A stretch of 64,000 nt of DNA from contig CP159373.1 of assembly GCA_032595685.2 (NCBI GenBank), positions 2,793,501 to 2,857,500 of the forward strand. The letters are read 5' to 3'. Position numbers and translations under genes: made by a program. Below are positions 52,001 through 59,933 of the stretch, piece by piece (positions within the stretch are counted from its first letter, which is position 1; every line of letters starts with the position of its first letter). Below the pieces are notes generated by a model. That model saw nothing but the letters and a program-made list of their open reading frames with translations, made no database searches and was not told the DNA's origin. This stretch comes from Candidatus Electrothrix aestuarii. Lineage in GTDB: Bacteria; Desulfobacterota; Desulfobulbia; Desulfobulbales; Desulfobulbaceae.

Positions 52001-54399
52001 ACCTGTTCCTTGCTCAATACACCTTGGACGGAATTTTGATGTGGGCCAAGCAGATTGATGGCGGTGCAGGCAGTGTCTTTGCTCTTGCGTCAAAGGGTAC
52101 AGATGCGGTGCTGGCTACCGGATATTACGAAGACTCAATCACGCTCAACGGACCGCCACCTGTCACCCTTAGCGGTGGAGGAGGAGAGCGGCAGGTCTTC
52201 GTAGCAGAGTTCAGCGCAAATGATGGACAGGTACGCTGGGCGCAGAAAGCAACCGGCACAAGTGACTGTGTGAGCCGGGCGATTGCGACAGATAACTCCG
52301 GCCAGGTCTATATCGCAGGGGACTTTAGTCAAAACTGTGACTTTTATGATGCAGAGACTATATTCAGTACATTAACCAGCTTTGGAAGAAATGATATTTT
52401 TATGATTAAATATCAGTCTGATGGTACACTGGGATGGCTGCGTCAAGGTGGAGGCACATCCGATGACCTTGCTCAGGATGTGACCTTTGATCTGGACAGC
52501 AACCCGATATTCATCGGTACTTGTGCCCAATTCCCGGCTGCGTTTACGACTGGTGGCGCAGGGACAATTGCTGCAAGTGATACCTCCTGTGCCGGGATGT
52601 ATGACAGTGCTGGCAGTTTCCAGGGATTCATTGAGCCGGGTACAGATCTGGTACTTGCTGAAGAATCCACCGGAAGACCGGCAATCATAGGGTGGGAGAA
52701 TAAAGTGATGCCCTGTGGAAGCCTGCTGGTCAATATCCCTCCTGCTGCTGCAAATGATACAGTGAGTACACTGGAAAATCAGGCCGTCAACATTCCGGTG
52801 CTAGATAATGATACTGACCCGGAAGGCAACAGTCTGAGCGTGTTTGAGGTGACTCAAGGGCAATATGGCTCTGTTGCCATTGCCTCCGATGGATTGAGCG
52901 TTACTTACACCCCGGATGGAGGATTCATTGGAACTGATAGCTTTGATTACACAATTGACGACGGCAGCGGCGGTACAGCGTCTGCGACAGTGACCATTAC
53001 TGTGACCAGCAGCTCTACAGAACTCACGGTGACTGATATTCTGCCGATTGATAGCAGTGCTGTGGCACTCAATCAGGTTTTCACGTTTACATTCAATGAG
53101 CCTATAACCGCAGGCAGCTGTTACAACAGTATCAATCTGGAGGATAGCAGCAGCGCTTCTGCTGCTGTCAACACAACGATCAGCGGTAATATACTGACAG
53201 TTGAACCATCTGCCGTGCTTGCAGCAGGTACAGACTATCTGCTCACTGTTCCGAGCTGCGCCTTGGCAGGCACAATCGGAGGTAATACGCTCTCTGCGGA
53301 TTTCACCCATGCCTTTACCACGGAAGGCGGTTCAGCATCCGTGGTATTCACAGACATTGCTGTTGGATCTGACCATGCTATTGCCTTAGATAGTGACGGC
53401 AATGTTTGGGCTTGGGGAAAAAATGATTACGGACAGGCAGGAGACAGCAGCCTGACGGACCAGCTAACTCCGATTCAGGTACAGGGGCTAAGTAGTATTA
53501 CAGAAATTGCTGCTGGAAGATATTATAATCTTGCACTGGACAGCTTTGGCTCAATATGGGCTTGGGGGGATAATAGAGATGGGCAGCTCGGTAACGGAAC
53601 AAAGACGAGTTCAGCTGTACCAGTACCGGTTTCTGGATTGACCAATGTCATAGCTATTGCAGCAGGAAGTTTTCATTCTATTGCCCTGAAAGAGAACGGC
53701 ACGGTTTGGACTTGGGGAACGAACGGCTCCTACCAGTTGGGGCACGGTTCCGGCGGGTCAACCGATGAAGTGATCCCTGGTCAAGTAGCCAATCTTTTCA
53801 ATGTGACTGATATTGCAGGAGGATATAATTTCACCACCGTGTTAAAGCAAAACGGTACGGTTTGGTCATGGGGACGCAATGACAGAGGTCAACTGGGTAC
53901 AGGCGATACTGTAAACCGAACAGTGCCAACAGCAGCACTACTGACAGCAAATGTAATTTCTATTCACGGCTCATTAAATTCTCGTGCATTTGCTATAACG
54001 TCAGATAATTCTATCTGGGGATGGGGGTATAACGGTGGATTCGGTGCTGTTGGCAACGGCAATGGCTGGGACCAGCCTGTTCCTGTCAAAATCCTGGATA
54101 ACGCTCTTGACCTGTCTGGTGGAAATGAGCATACAGTAGCACTTGGAGGAGATGGTACCCTGTGGGTTTGGGGGAGAAATTGGGAAGGAGAATATGGAAC
54201 CGGGAGTACAAGTTACAGTACGACTCCTGTTGCAGCAGCTGACCTTGCCGATATTACAGCTGTCGCGGCGGGCGGTAATTTTACTGTAGTCCTCAAGGCT
54301 AACGGAACAATTTGGTGCTGGGGAAGTAACAGCAACGGAAAACTCGGCAATAATAGTACCGAGAATGCATTAAGCCCTGTGCAGGTAATGATGCAATAA
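49030..54399 (+). CDS. giant secreted multi-repeat protein (CARDB, cadherin-like, SBBP, RCC1)
   Basis: 1,789 residues. Signal peptide in the first 24 or so (LCLTIFFICISLTELFA). An Ig-like region follows (about 30-135), then two CARDB adhesion domains (277-396 and 397-515), two Ser/Thr-rich Kre9-like domains (517-715), a tandem-95 cadherin-like domain (717-805), and an SBBP-type propeller with repeated FLAKY-x-WAQSAGG motifs (808-1230). A second cadherin-like domain (1237-1330), a Big_5-type Ig domain (1332-1435) and about seven RCC1 repeats (VWAWGKNDYGQAG) to the end complete it. Probably a cell-surface adhesin. The first 110 bases are AT-rich like the protease gene; the rest is GC-rich. Confidence 0.85.
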   Translation: MIRIKALCLTIFFICISLTELFAATIGRYYEQQMPILGVKAPSVRIESLNKINPGETVDLTALATVDTRHNGEAFFYWYADQGTFTLNPSYPDYSTVTYTAPNTPGDVTITAQVGDTLGYVGTDRFTITVTGATPGRGNPPVLQQCTYRVSPKDWQDVYHATYRLTVEENSDGVPVGHLSIQPTTGNMRWESTGSVRTFVDGTAVNVYEDANLTDVIGKTESYHKGYGNIDIYFNAGFSENKTIIIKQFEQLYGNWQVSWQLKASCPGPGKHSNGTPDLVVDTAEADPSTQLEPGASTFTRARVSNIGDGPADASALACYLSTNSSWDSSDTLLYHKQFSTIYDGSNAFTEQRVTIPASQPSGDYYLIFRADDQEAVAESNEGNNEKSIRIEVRTGPDLTISNAAISPSNVSQGQEITLTSIVVNSGDTGTLASSRIGYYLSDDATWDSTDTVLGTSSFGSLLPGQSQTFTRTFTLPADIRTGQHYIIFYADYANKVTESRKDNNQAAVSMPIVSAENITILSPNATTSWSYNRPHTIQWQSKTNSGTVRIDLYKKLSFSSTIAASAANTGTFTWNVPELLKADDYWIKITSNTYSSAYADSEHFTITRPATLTIVSPNNGELFGFGTVRNINWETSFSLSGTVNIDLYKSGAPYRAIARNVPTVSTSTNSYAWTVPSDLAEGTDYQIKITHTSDSATTDMSDGFFTITDASTEEPLAKDDATVTDADVAVLIDVLTNDNPPQSETLDVISVSNPAHGTALLNADDTVTYTPESGFTGSDFFTYTVSSPSRGNGSATVYITVNGAVSCDPWELPPDVLDLARDDAGNIFVVGAFESSITLGTDTPVTLVAPAGMPGMYIAKYTASGTLLWAREAIGGTSVLRCKVAVDTTGNLYLAGDYYSTLKFYDGNALVATLTSEPGSACEIFLAKYSPTGELTWAQSAGGQRDDHGESLTVDSASNHLYIGGNFDGVLNLGGGASSTTLNSVDDNADLFLAQYTLDGILMWAKQIDGGAGSVFALASKGTDAVLATGYYEDSITLNGPPPVTLSGGGGERQVFVAEFSANDGQVRWAQKATGTSDCVSRAIATDNSGQVYIAGDFSQNCDFYDAETIFSTLTSFGRNDIFMIKYQSDGTLGWLRQGGGTSDDLAQDVTFDLDSNPIFIGTCAQFPAAFTTGGAGTIAASDTSCAGMYDSAGSFQGFIEPGTDLVLAEESTGRPAIIGWENKVMPCGSLLVNIPPAAANDTVSTLENQAVNIPVLDNDTDPEGNSLSVFEVTQGQYGSVAIASDGLSVTYTPDGGFIGTDSFDYTIDDGSGGTASATVTITVTSSSTELTVTDILPIDSSAVALNQVFTFTFNEPITAGSCYNSINLEDSSSASAAVNTTISGNILTVEPSAVLAAGTDYLLTVPSCALAGTIGGNTLSADFTHAFTTEGGSASVVFTDIAVGSDHAIALDSDGNVWAWGKNDYGQAGDSSLTDQLTPIQVQGLSSITEIAAGRYYNLALDSFGSIWAWGDNRDGQLGNGTKTSSAVPVPVSGLTNVIAIAAGSFHSIALKENGTVWTWGTNGSYQLGHGSGGSTDEVIPGQVANLFNVTDIAGGYNFTTVLKQNGTVWSWGRNDRGQLGTGDTVNRTVPTAALLTANVISIHGSLNSRAFAITSDNSIWGWGYNGGFGAVGNGNGWDQPVPVKILDNALDLSGGNEHTVALGGDGTLWVWGRNWEGEYGTGSTSYSTTPVAAADLADITAVAAGGNFTVVLKANGTIWCWGSNSNGKLGNNSTENALSPVQVMMQ

Positions 54400-54564
54400 C
54401 CCGGCGGGTTGGCTGAGGCACGAACCTCAACAATCATAAGGCAAGTCGAACATGTTGGGGTTCGTTCCGCTCACCCGCAACCTACAAGTCATTGGGCAAG
54501 ACCTTGGAGAAGCCCCTTGCCTGATCGCCCCCAATCGTCTATATAATTCAAGCAGAAATGTACA

Positions 54565-54600
54565 AGCGGCATTGTCCCACGGGGCGGTGCCGCTTTTTTT
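54565..54600 (+). terminator. terminator before ppnP
   Basis: AGCGGCA (54565-54571) and TGCCGCT (54588-54594) with an inner CCC/GGG pairing, followed by seven T residues. It shares most of about 45 bases with the terminator at 43868-43902, including the TGTCCC loop side and flanking TACAA and TTTTTTTG. It ends whatever transcript crosses the spacer after the giant gene. Confidence 0.8.
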
Positions 54601-54625
54601 GTCAACACGTTGATTGGAGAAGATC

Positions 54626-54940
54626 ATGTCGGAATTCAGCAATGTCACAGTGAAGAAAGCTGCGAATATCTACTATGATGGCAAGGTGACCAGCCGGGTT
54701 GTTACCTTTGCTGACGGGAGCACCAAGACCTTGGGTATCATGATGCCTGGTGATTACGAGTTCGGCACCGAGAAAAAGGAGCTCATGGAGATCCTCAGTG
54801 GAGATGTAACCGTGTTGCTGCCCGGTTCCGAGGAATGGCAGACCATTGCACCTGGGGAGTCCTTTGAGGTGCCTGCGAATTCTAAATTCGGCATTAAGAT
54901 CGGCACGGTGACCGATTATTGTTGTTCCTACCTTGATTAA
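54626..54940 (+). CDS. ppnP: pyrimidine/purine nucleoside phosphorylase (DUF1255)
   Basis: 104-residue cupin that splits nucleosides to base and ribose-1-phosphate. The family signature is present throughout: [67 protein letters not shown] chose the ATG at 54626, after GGAGAAGATC. The length is normal. A strong terminator precedes it, so it has its own promoter, which I could not place. Confidence 0.93.
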   Translation: MSEFSNVTVKKAANIYYDGKVTSRVVTFADGSTKTLGIMMPGDYEFGTEKKELMEILSGDVTVLLPGSEEWQTIAPGESFEVPANSKFGIKIGTVTDYCCSYLD

Positions 54941-54990
54941 GATACCTGCCCACCGTTACCGGGGATATTCCCTTCAGGGGTGGGGCATTC

Positions 54991-55050
54991 GGAAAACAGC
55001 GTCCCGGAGGGACTGCCGAAAATAGCCCGGTGTTTCAACGCCGGGCATAA
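54991..55050. repeat. CAGCGTCCC...GTTTCAACGCCGGG repeat upstream of cbiG
   Basis: Two hairpins: GTCCCGGAGGGAC (a near-perfect small stem), then GCCCGG (55025-55030) pairing with CCGGGC (55041-55046). A degenerate copy lies at 26850-26909. It ends 23 bases before the cbiG start, so it is in the cbiG leader and could affect its expression. Confidence 0.65.
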
Positions 55051-55072
55051 AAAACATCGCAAAATACCTCCC

Positions 55073-56065
55073 ATGTCCACGCACACCGCCATCATCGCCC
55101 TGACCAAGGGCGGAAAACAGCTGGCCCAGCGCCTTGCAAGCCTTCTTCCGGCAAGCGAGGTCGTTTCCAATAAAGATGGTATTCATCACACCCTGGCCCA
55201 GGTCTGGCAGAACTACGACAGCCTGATCTGTATCATGGCCACCGGTATCGTGGTGCGCGGCATCGCCCCCTTGCTTCAGGATAAAACCGTGGACCCGGCT
55301 GTGGTGGTCTGTGATGAAAAGGGACAGTTTGCCATTTCCCTCCTTTCCGGGCATCTGGGTGGAGGCAATGCCTTGGCGCAGCAGGTGGCTGACTTGCTGG
55401 GTGGGCAGGCAGTGATTACCACTGCCTCAGATGTCTTAGGAAGGACCGCCCTGGATCTCTGGTGCCGCGATATGGGGCTGGTGGTGAATGATAAGCAGGG
55501 GCTGACCCGTGTCATGGCAAAGCTGGTGAATACCGGCACGGTCTCCCTATACAGCGACTACCCGCTCCCGCCACTCCCCCCGGACATTGTCCTCACAGAT
55601 CTTCCAGATGGCGCGGACCTGCTCATCACATGCCGTACCGACTGGAAGGGCAATGCTGTTTTGCTCCATCCCAAGGCCCTCGTAGCTGGTATTGGCTGTA
55701 ATCGCAATACCCCGACGGAGGAGATCAAGGAGGCCTTGAAACAGGCATGCCAAGCCCATCAGCTGGCCCGTGAGTCTGTGCGTCAGCTCGCTTCAATCGA
55801 TCTGAAAAGCGATGAGCCAGGGCTTCTCGCCTTTGCCCAATCCCATAACCTCCCTCTTGACTTCTACAGCCCGGAGCAACTCAATCAGGTTGAAGGAATT
55901 GAGGGCTCAGATATTGTTTTGCGTATCACCGGAGCCAAGGCCGTGGCAGAGCCTGCTGCGATTTTGGGCGCTGACAATGGCTCGTTGCTGGTACAAAAAA
56001 TAAAATCCCCCAATGTGACGGTCGCAATCGCAGAGCACCGTTGCCCCTTTCGTAGCGACTCTTGA
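55073..56065 (+). CDS. cbiG: cobalt-precorrin-5A hydrolase
   Basis: 330 residues. It acts in anaerobic cobalamin synthesis, opening the delta-lactone of cobalt-precorrin-5A. Family motifs: MATGIVVRGIAPLLQDKTVDPAVVVCDEKGQFAISLLSGHLGGGNALA in the N-terminal domain, and VAGIGCNRNTPTEEI in the C-terminal domain. The ATG at 55073 (MSTHTAIIAL) gives the family start; the longer frame includes an upstream repeat. Cobalamin synthesis fits the need for a corrinoid protein in the acetyl-CoA pathway. No cobalamin riboswitch was recognised upstream. Confidence 0.93.
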   Translation: MSTHTAIIALTKGGKQLAQRLASLLPASEVVSNKDGIHHTLAQVWQNYDSLICIMATGIVVRGIAPLLQDKTVDPAVVVCDEKGQFAISLLSGHLGGGNALAQQVADLLGGQAVITTASDVLGRTALDLWCRDMGLVVNDKQGLTRVMAKLVNTGTVSLYSDYPLPPLPPDIVLTDLPDGADLLITCRTDWKGNAVLLHPKALVAGIGCNRNTPTEEIKEALKQACQAHQLARESVRQLASIDLKSDEPGLLAFAQSHNLPLDFYSPEQLNQVEGIEGSDIVLRITGAKAVAEPAAILGADNGSLLVQKIKSPNVTVAIAEHRCPFRSDS

Positions 56066-56513
56066 TCGACCAGTCAGGTCTAATTTTCTTTTTTAACATC
56101 TTGAAAAGTAAGGTTTTTTATCTTTTTTGTTTATTTTTCGACCTCGTTCGCAAAAAAAGATTTGTAGACGTATGCGATGTTACGTTTTGGTAGAATTATT
56201 ATGGGAAGACGGGTGGTTTATTTTTGTCTTTAATTCCTTGTTGTTGATTGTTTTTTTGTGTCGATGCTGGGCGTTCGTTGTCTGGTGTTTTAATTTTAAT
56301 ACTTAATTCTGTTAAGCCTGAAAAAAGTAAGTTTTTTTTCTTCTGTTCTGGATGGTAAACAGGGGGGATGTGCCCTTTCTTGTTGATTGTACAAATTTTT
56401 TACCCTTAAAAGATATTGTAATATCAGTCCCTAGGAGGTACTGTTAAAAAAAATACACATCGCAATCTGCCGGATATTTTGACATTTGGCGATGAAAACA
56501 GGAAGACAAGCTG
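56066..56513. other. 448-bp T-rich intergenic region
   Basis: No gene was seen. It holds long T runs, a perfect 14-bp palindrome GATATTGTAATATC (56412-56425) and an isolated AGGAGGT sequence near 56434 that is not followed by a usable start. A promoter for the exporter cluster probably lies here, but I could not define it. Confidence 0.4.
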
Positions 56514-58868
56514 ATGAAAAAATTTGAAGCAGGTCTGGGCCGATTTGTCATCTCATACAGGATTCCGCTGATCCTCCTCTCTCTGCTTTTTGTGGCAGGA
56601 GCTGGATATGGCACTCGTTTTCTTGCCTTTTCCAGTAATAACAGGATGTTCTTTTCAGAGGATAATCCTGAGCTTCAGGCCTTTAATGCCTTGGAGCAGA
56701 CCTATACCAAGTTTGAAAACGTTTTTTTCACTCTTGCTCCCAAATCAAAAAATGTCTTTAGCCGTGATGTCCTGACAGCGGTACAGGATCTGACTGAACG
56801 GGCCTGGAAGCTTCCCTATTCCAGTCGAGTGGACTCGCTCACCAATTACCAGCATACCAAGGTGAAAGGTGATGATCTGATTGTCGAGGATCTGGTGGGA
56901 GATGCTGCACAACTTGCTGACGAACAACTCATTGAAATCCGTCATATTGCCCTGAACGATCCGCTCCTTAAAAGACGCCTTATTTCTCCCTCCGGCCATG
57001 TCACTGGCGTGAACGTGAATGTTGTGAAGCCGGATGAGGATGGGAAGGCCTCGGATAGGATCGCAGCGGCTGCCTATGCCTTACAGGCTGAAATGGAGCA
57101 GAAATATCCCCAGCTGGATATCTATGTCACCGGTGTGGTGATGATTGACAGAACCTTTGAGCTGGCCGCTGAAGAGGATATTAAGTTGTTGGTGCCCATA
57201 ATGTGCGGGTTGCTTCTCTTCATTTTGGCCCTTTGTTTGCGCTCTGTCATGGGGATGGGCCTCACCTTTTTGGTGATTGTTTTTTCCACCCTCTCTGGAG
57301 TGGGCCTGGCCGGATGGTTAGGAATTCCTATGAACCCAGCATCCGCTAATGCGCCGACTATTATTTTGACCTTGGCTGTTGCTGATTCGGTCCATATTCT
57401 GACGACTATTTTTCACTTGATGCAGAAAGGGCTCAATCGGCATCAGGCTATTGAACAGTCGCTTCAGATCAACTTTCAGCCTGTCATGGTAACAAGCTTG
57501 ACCACGGCGATTGGTTTTCTGACCATGAATTTTTCTGATGCCCCTCCGTTTCGTGATCTCGGGAATGTCGTGGCAATGGGCGTTGTTTTCGCCTTTCTCT
57601 ATTCGATTTTTCTGCTCCCAGCCTTGGTAGCTGTGCTTCCGCTCAAGGTTGCTCGGCAGAGCTCTCGTTCATCGGTGCATATCTATGAGCGTCTAGCTGA
57701 TATGATTGTGCGCAAACGGACCCTGGTTCTTTGGACTATGATTCTCGTAACGCTGGGTATAGCTTCGGGAATTCCTCGGATCCAACTGGATGATGACTTT
57801 GTTAAATTTTTCAGTACTCGTTTTGATTTTCGCCGGGCCACGGATTTCACAGCTGAGAACCTGACCGGTATGTATATGATTGATTGGGATTTGAGATCAG
57901 GTCGAGAGGGCGGAATTAATGAACCCGAGTACCAACAGACGGTTGAAGATTTTGCCAACTGGTTCCGGCAGCAGCAATTTGTCTGTCATGTGTATACTTT
58001 TACAGACATCATGAAGCAGATCAATCGTAATATGCACGAAGATGATTCTAGCTATTACAGGCTCCCGCAGGAACGGGAATTGTCTGCCCAGTATCTGTTT
58101 CTCTACGAGATGAATCTGCCCTTTGGCTTAGACCTGAATGATCGCATCAATGTGGATAAATCGGCCAGCAGGATGACCGTGTCTCTGGTTGGCGCAAGTA
58201 CTAAGGAGATGCGTGAACTGGAAGAGGCGGGTCGGGCATGGCTGAAGAAAAACGCCCCACCGTCTATGTATACCCACGGTTCCGGCGTAACCATGATGTA
58301 TTCCCATCTTTCTGAGCGCAATATCAAATCCATGCTTTCCTCCTCTCTGATTGCCCTGAGCTTGATTTCGGTGATTATGATTTTTGTCTTACGGAGTGTT
58401 AAGCTCGGGCTGCTGAGTCTGCTGCCGAATATTGCCCCGGCATTTATGGGATTTGGGATCTGGGGTTATGCTGTTGGTCAGGTAGGGCTTGCTGTTTCCG
58501 TGTTGATCGCCATGACTATGGGGATAGTTGTGGATGATACAGTGCATTTTCTTGCTAAGTATCAGCGGGGGCGAAAGGAGCAGGGGATGTCAGCGGAAGA
58601 GGCGGTGCGCTTTGCTTTTCGAACCGTTGCTGCACCTATGTGGATTTCCACTGCCACCTTGGTGAGCGGTTTTATTGTCCTGGCCTGCTCAGGTTTTCAG
58701 ATCAACGCCCATATGGGCAGCATGACGGCAATCACCATCAGCTTTGCTCTCTTACTTGATTTCTTTTTTCTCCCGGTCCTGTTGCTACGATTTGATGGCT
58801 CAACTCCATCGGTTTCCGCATCGATTGATGCACCTTCTTCGCCTTCGCACGCAGGTGAGGAAACATAA
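56514..58868 (+). CDS. MMPL/RND-superfamily exporter
   Basis: 784 residues in the inner membrane. It has two repeats, each with one leading transmembrane helix, a periplasmic loop and a five-helix bundle. Helix one is IPLILLSLLFVAGAGYG, and the helices at about 225-380 and 630-770 are evident. Conserved acidic residues sit in helix four of each half (LTLAVADSVHIL and MGIVVDDTVHFLAKYQ), the proton-relay positions of this family. MMPL-type members move lipids or hydrophobic natural products. With the LolA-like protein, barrel and polyketide synthase that follow, it probably exports the lipid product. Confidence 0.88.
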   Translation: MKKFEAGLGRFVISYRIPLILLSLLFVAGAGYGTRFLAFSSNNRMFFSEDNPELQAFNALEQTYTKFENVFFTLAPKSKNVFSRDVLTAVQDLTERAWKLPYSSRVDSLTNYQHTKVKGDDLIVEDLVGDAAQLADEQLIEIRHIALNDPLLKRRLISPSGHVTGVNVNVVKPDEDGKASDRIAAAAYALQAEMEQKYPQLDIYVTGVVMIDRTFELAAEEDIKLLVPIMCGLLLFILALCLRSVMGMGLTFLVIVFSTLSGVGLAGWLGIPMNPASANAPTIILTLAVADSVHILTTIFHLMQKGLNRHQAIEQSLQINFQPVMVTSLTTAIGFLTMNFSDAPPFRDLGNVVAMGVVFAFLYSIFLLPALVAVLPLKVARQSSRSSVHIYERLADMIVRKRTLVLWTMILVTLGIASGIPRIQLDDDFVKFFSTRFDFRRATDFTAENLTGMYMIDWDLRSGREGGINEPEYQQTVEDFANWFRQQQFVCHVYTFTDIMKQINRNMHEDDSSYYRLPQERELSAQYLFLYEMNLPFGLDLNDRINVDKSASRMTVSLVGASTKEMRELEEAGRAWLKKNAPPSMYTHGSGVTMMYSHLSERNIKSMLSSSLIALSLISVIMIFVLRSVKLGLLSLLPNIAPAFMGFGIWGYAVGQVGLAVSVLIAMTMGIVVDDTVHFLAKYQRGRKEQGMSAEEAVRFAFRTVAAPMWISTATLVSGFIVLACSGFQINAHMGSMTAITISFALLLDFFFLPVLLLRFDGSTPSVSASIDAPSSPSHAGEET

Positions 58869-58999
58869 AAGGGTGAAAGTGGTCGACTTGACTGGCCGCT
58901 TTCATATAGACTTTCATCCCGGTCCGGCAGACTGGAACATAATTTATGAAGTCAGCTCGGCTGATTTCGTCTACCATATTTATACAAAAGGATAATTGT

Positions 59000-59806
59000 A
59001 TGAAATTCGCTCCCATGTTCTCTGGTCTCCTTCTGTTGCATCTCGTCTTTGCTCCATGCTCCGGTAAGCTTTGCTTTGCTGAGACGCCTGAAGAAAAGGG
59101 GCGAGCCATCGTGTTAGAAGCAGAGCGTCGTGACCAGGGCTTCGGTGATGTGGTTGCGGAGATGGAGATGATTCTGCGGAATAAGAATGGTCAGGAAAGT
59201 CGGCGGGAGATGACAACAAAGACTTTGGAAGTGAAAAATGACGGGGATAAAAACCTGTCTCTTTTTCATACCCCCCGTGATATTCGCGGAACAGCTCTGC
59301 TGACTTTTTCCCATAAAAACGGTGATGACGAGCAATGGCTCTATTTGCCAGCGCTCAAACGAGTGAAGCGGATTAACTCCCGCAATAAATCAGGTTCCTT
59401 TGTGGGGAGTGAGTTTTCCTATGAAGATATTTCCAGCCAGGAGATTGAAGAGTACACCTATAAGTATCTTCGGGATGAGGATCTTGATGGGGTCCCCTGC
59501 ACGGTGTCGGAATATTACCCTGTTGATGCGGAAAACTCCGGGTATAAACACCAGGTTGTTTGGCGGGATAAGGAGGAATATCAGATCCGTAAGGTGGATT
59601 TTTATGATCGGAAGGACAGCCTGTTAAAAACTCTGACCATGAAGGGGTATCAGCAGTATGAGGGGAAATTTTGGCGGGCAGGGGAGCTGCATATGGTGAA
59701 TCATCAGAGTGGGAAATCCACGGTGTTGCATTATAGTAAATACCAGTTTCATACCGGTCTGACAGATAAAGATTTTAATAAGAACAGCTTGAAAAATGCC
59801 AGGTAG
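59000..59806 (+). CDS. LolA-like outer-membrane lipoprotein-sorting family protein
   Basis: 268 residues from the ATG at 59000, which has AAGGATAA upstream. A signal peptide (MFSGLLLLHLVFAPCSGKLCFA) is followed by the DUF1329/LolA-like fold: MEMILRNKNGQESRREMTTKTLEV, DIRGTALLTFSHKNGDDEQWLYLPALKRVKRI, GSFVGSEFSYEDI. These periplasmic proteins have a hydrophobic cavity and are often encoded beside MMPL exporters, where they are thought to ferry a lipid across the periplasm. The exporter is upstream and a barrel protein downstream, in line with that role. Confidence 0.87.
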   Translation: MKFAPMFSGLLLLHLVFAPCSGKLCFAETPEEKGRAIVLEAERRDQGFGDVVAEMEMILRNKNGQESRREMTTKTLEVKNDGDKNLSLFHTPRDIRGTALLTFSHKNGDDEQWLYLPALKRVKRINSRNKSGSFVGSEFSYEDISSQEIEEYTYKYLRDEDLDGVPCTVSEYYPVDAENSGYKHQVVWRDKEEYQIRKVDFYDRKDSLLKTLTMKGYQQYEGKFWRAGELHMVNHQSGKSTVLHYSKYQFHTGLTDKDFNKNSLKNAR

Positions 59807-59838
59807 TTTTTGTGTACAGAAAATGCGTTTGAGAGCCC

Positions 59839-59899
59839 GTAGGGGCGAACTTCTGTGTTCGCCCTGTTATATCGGGCAGGCATGTAGGTCCGCCCCTAC
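59839..59899. repeat. GTAGGGGC dispersed palindrome, copy a near barrel gene
   Basis: Arms GTAGGGGC (59839-59846) and GCCCCTAC (59892-59899), with an internal GGGCGAAC/GTTCGCCC stem. It lies in the spacer after the LolA-like gene. Confidence 0.8.
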
Positions 59900-59933
59900 A
59901 GTTTTCAACCGAAAACAGAATATTTTATCTATT

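Noticed and set aside
58744-58995. Small frame between the exporter and LolA-like genes
   Set aside because: Half lies inside the exporter gene in another frame, there is no ribosome binding site, and the remaining translation has no recognisable pattern.
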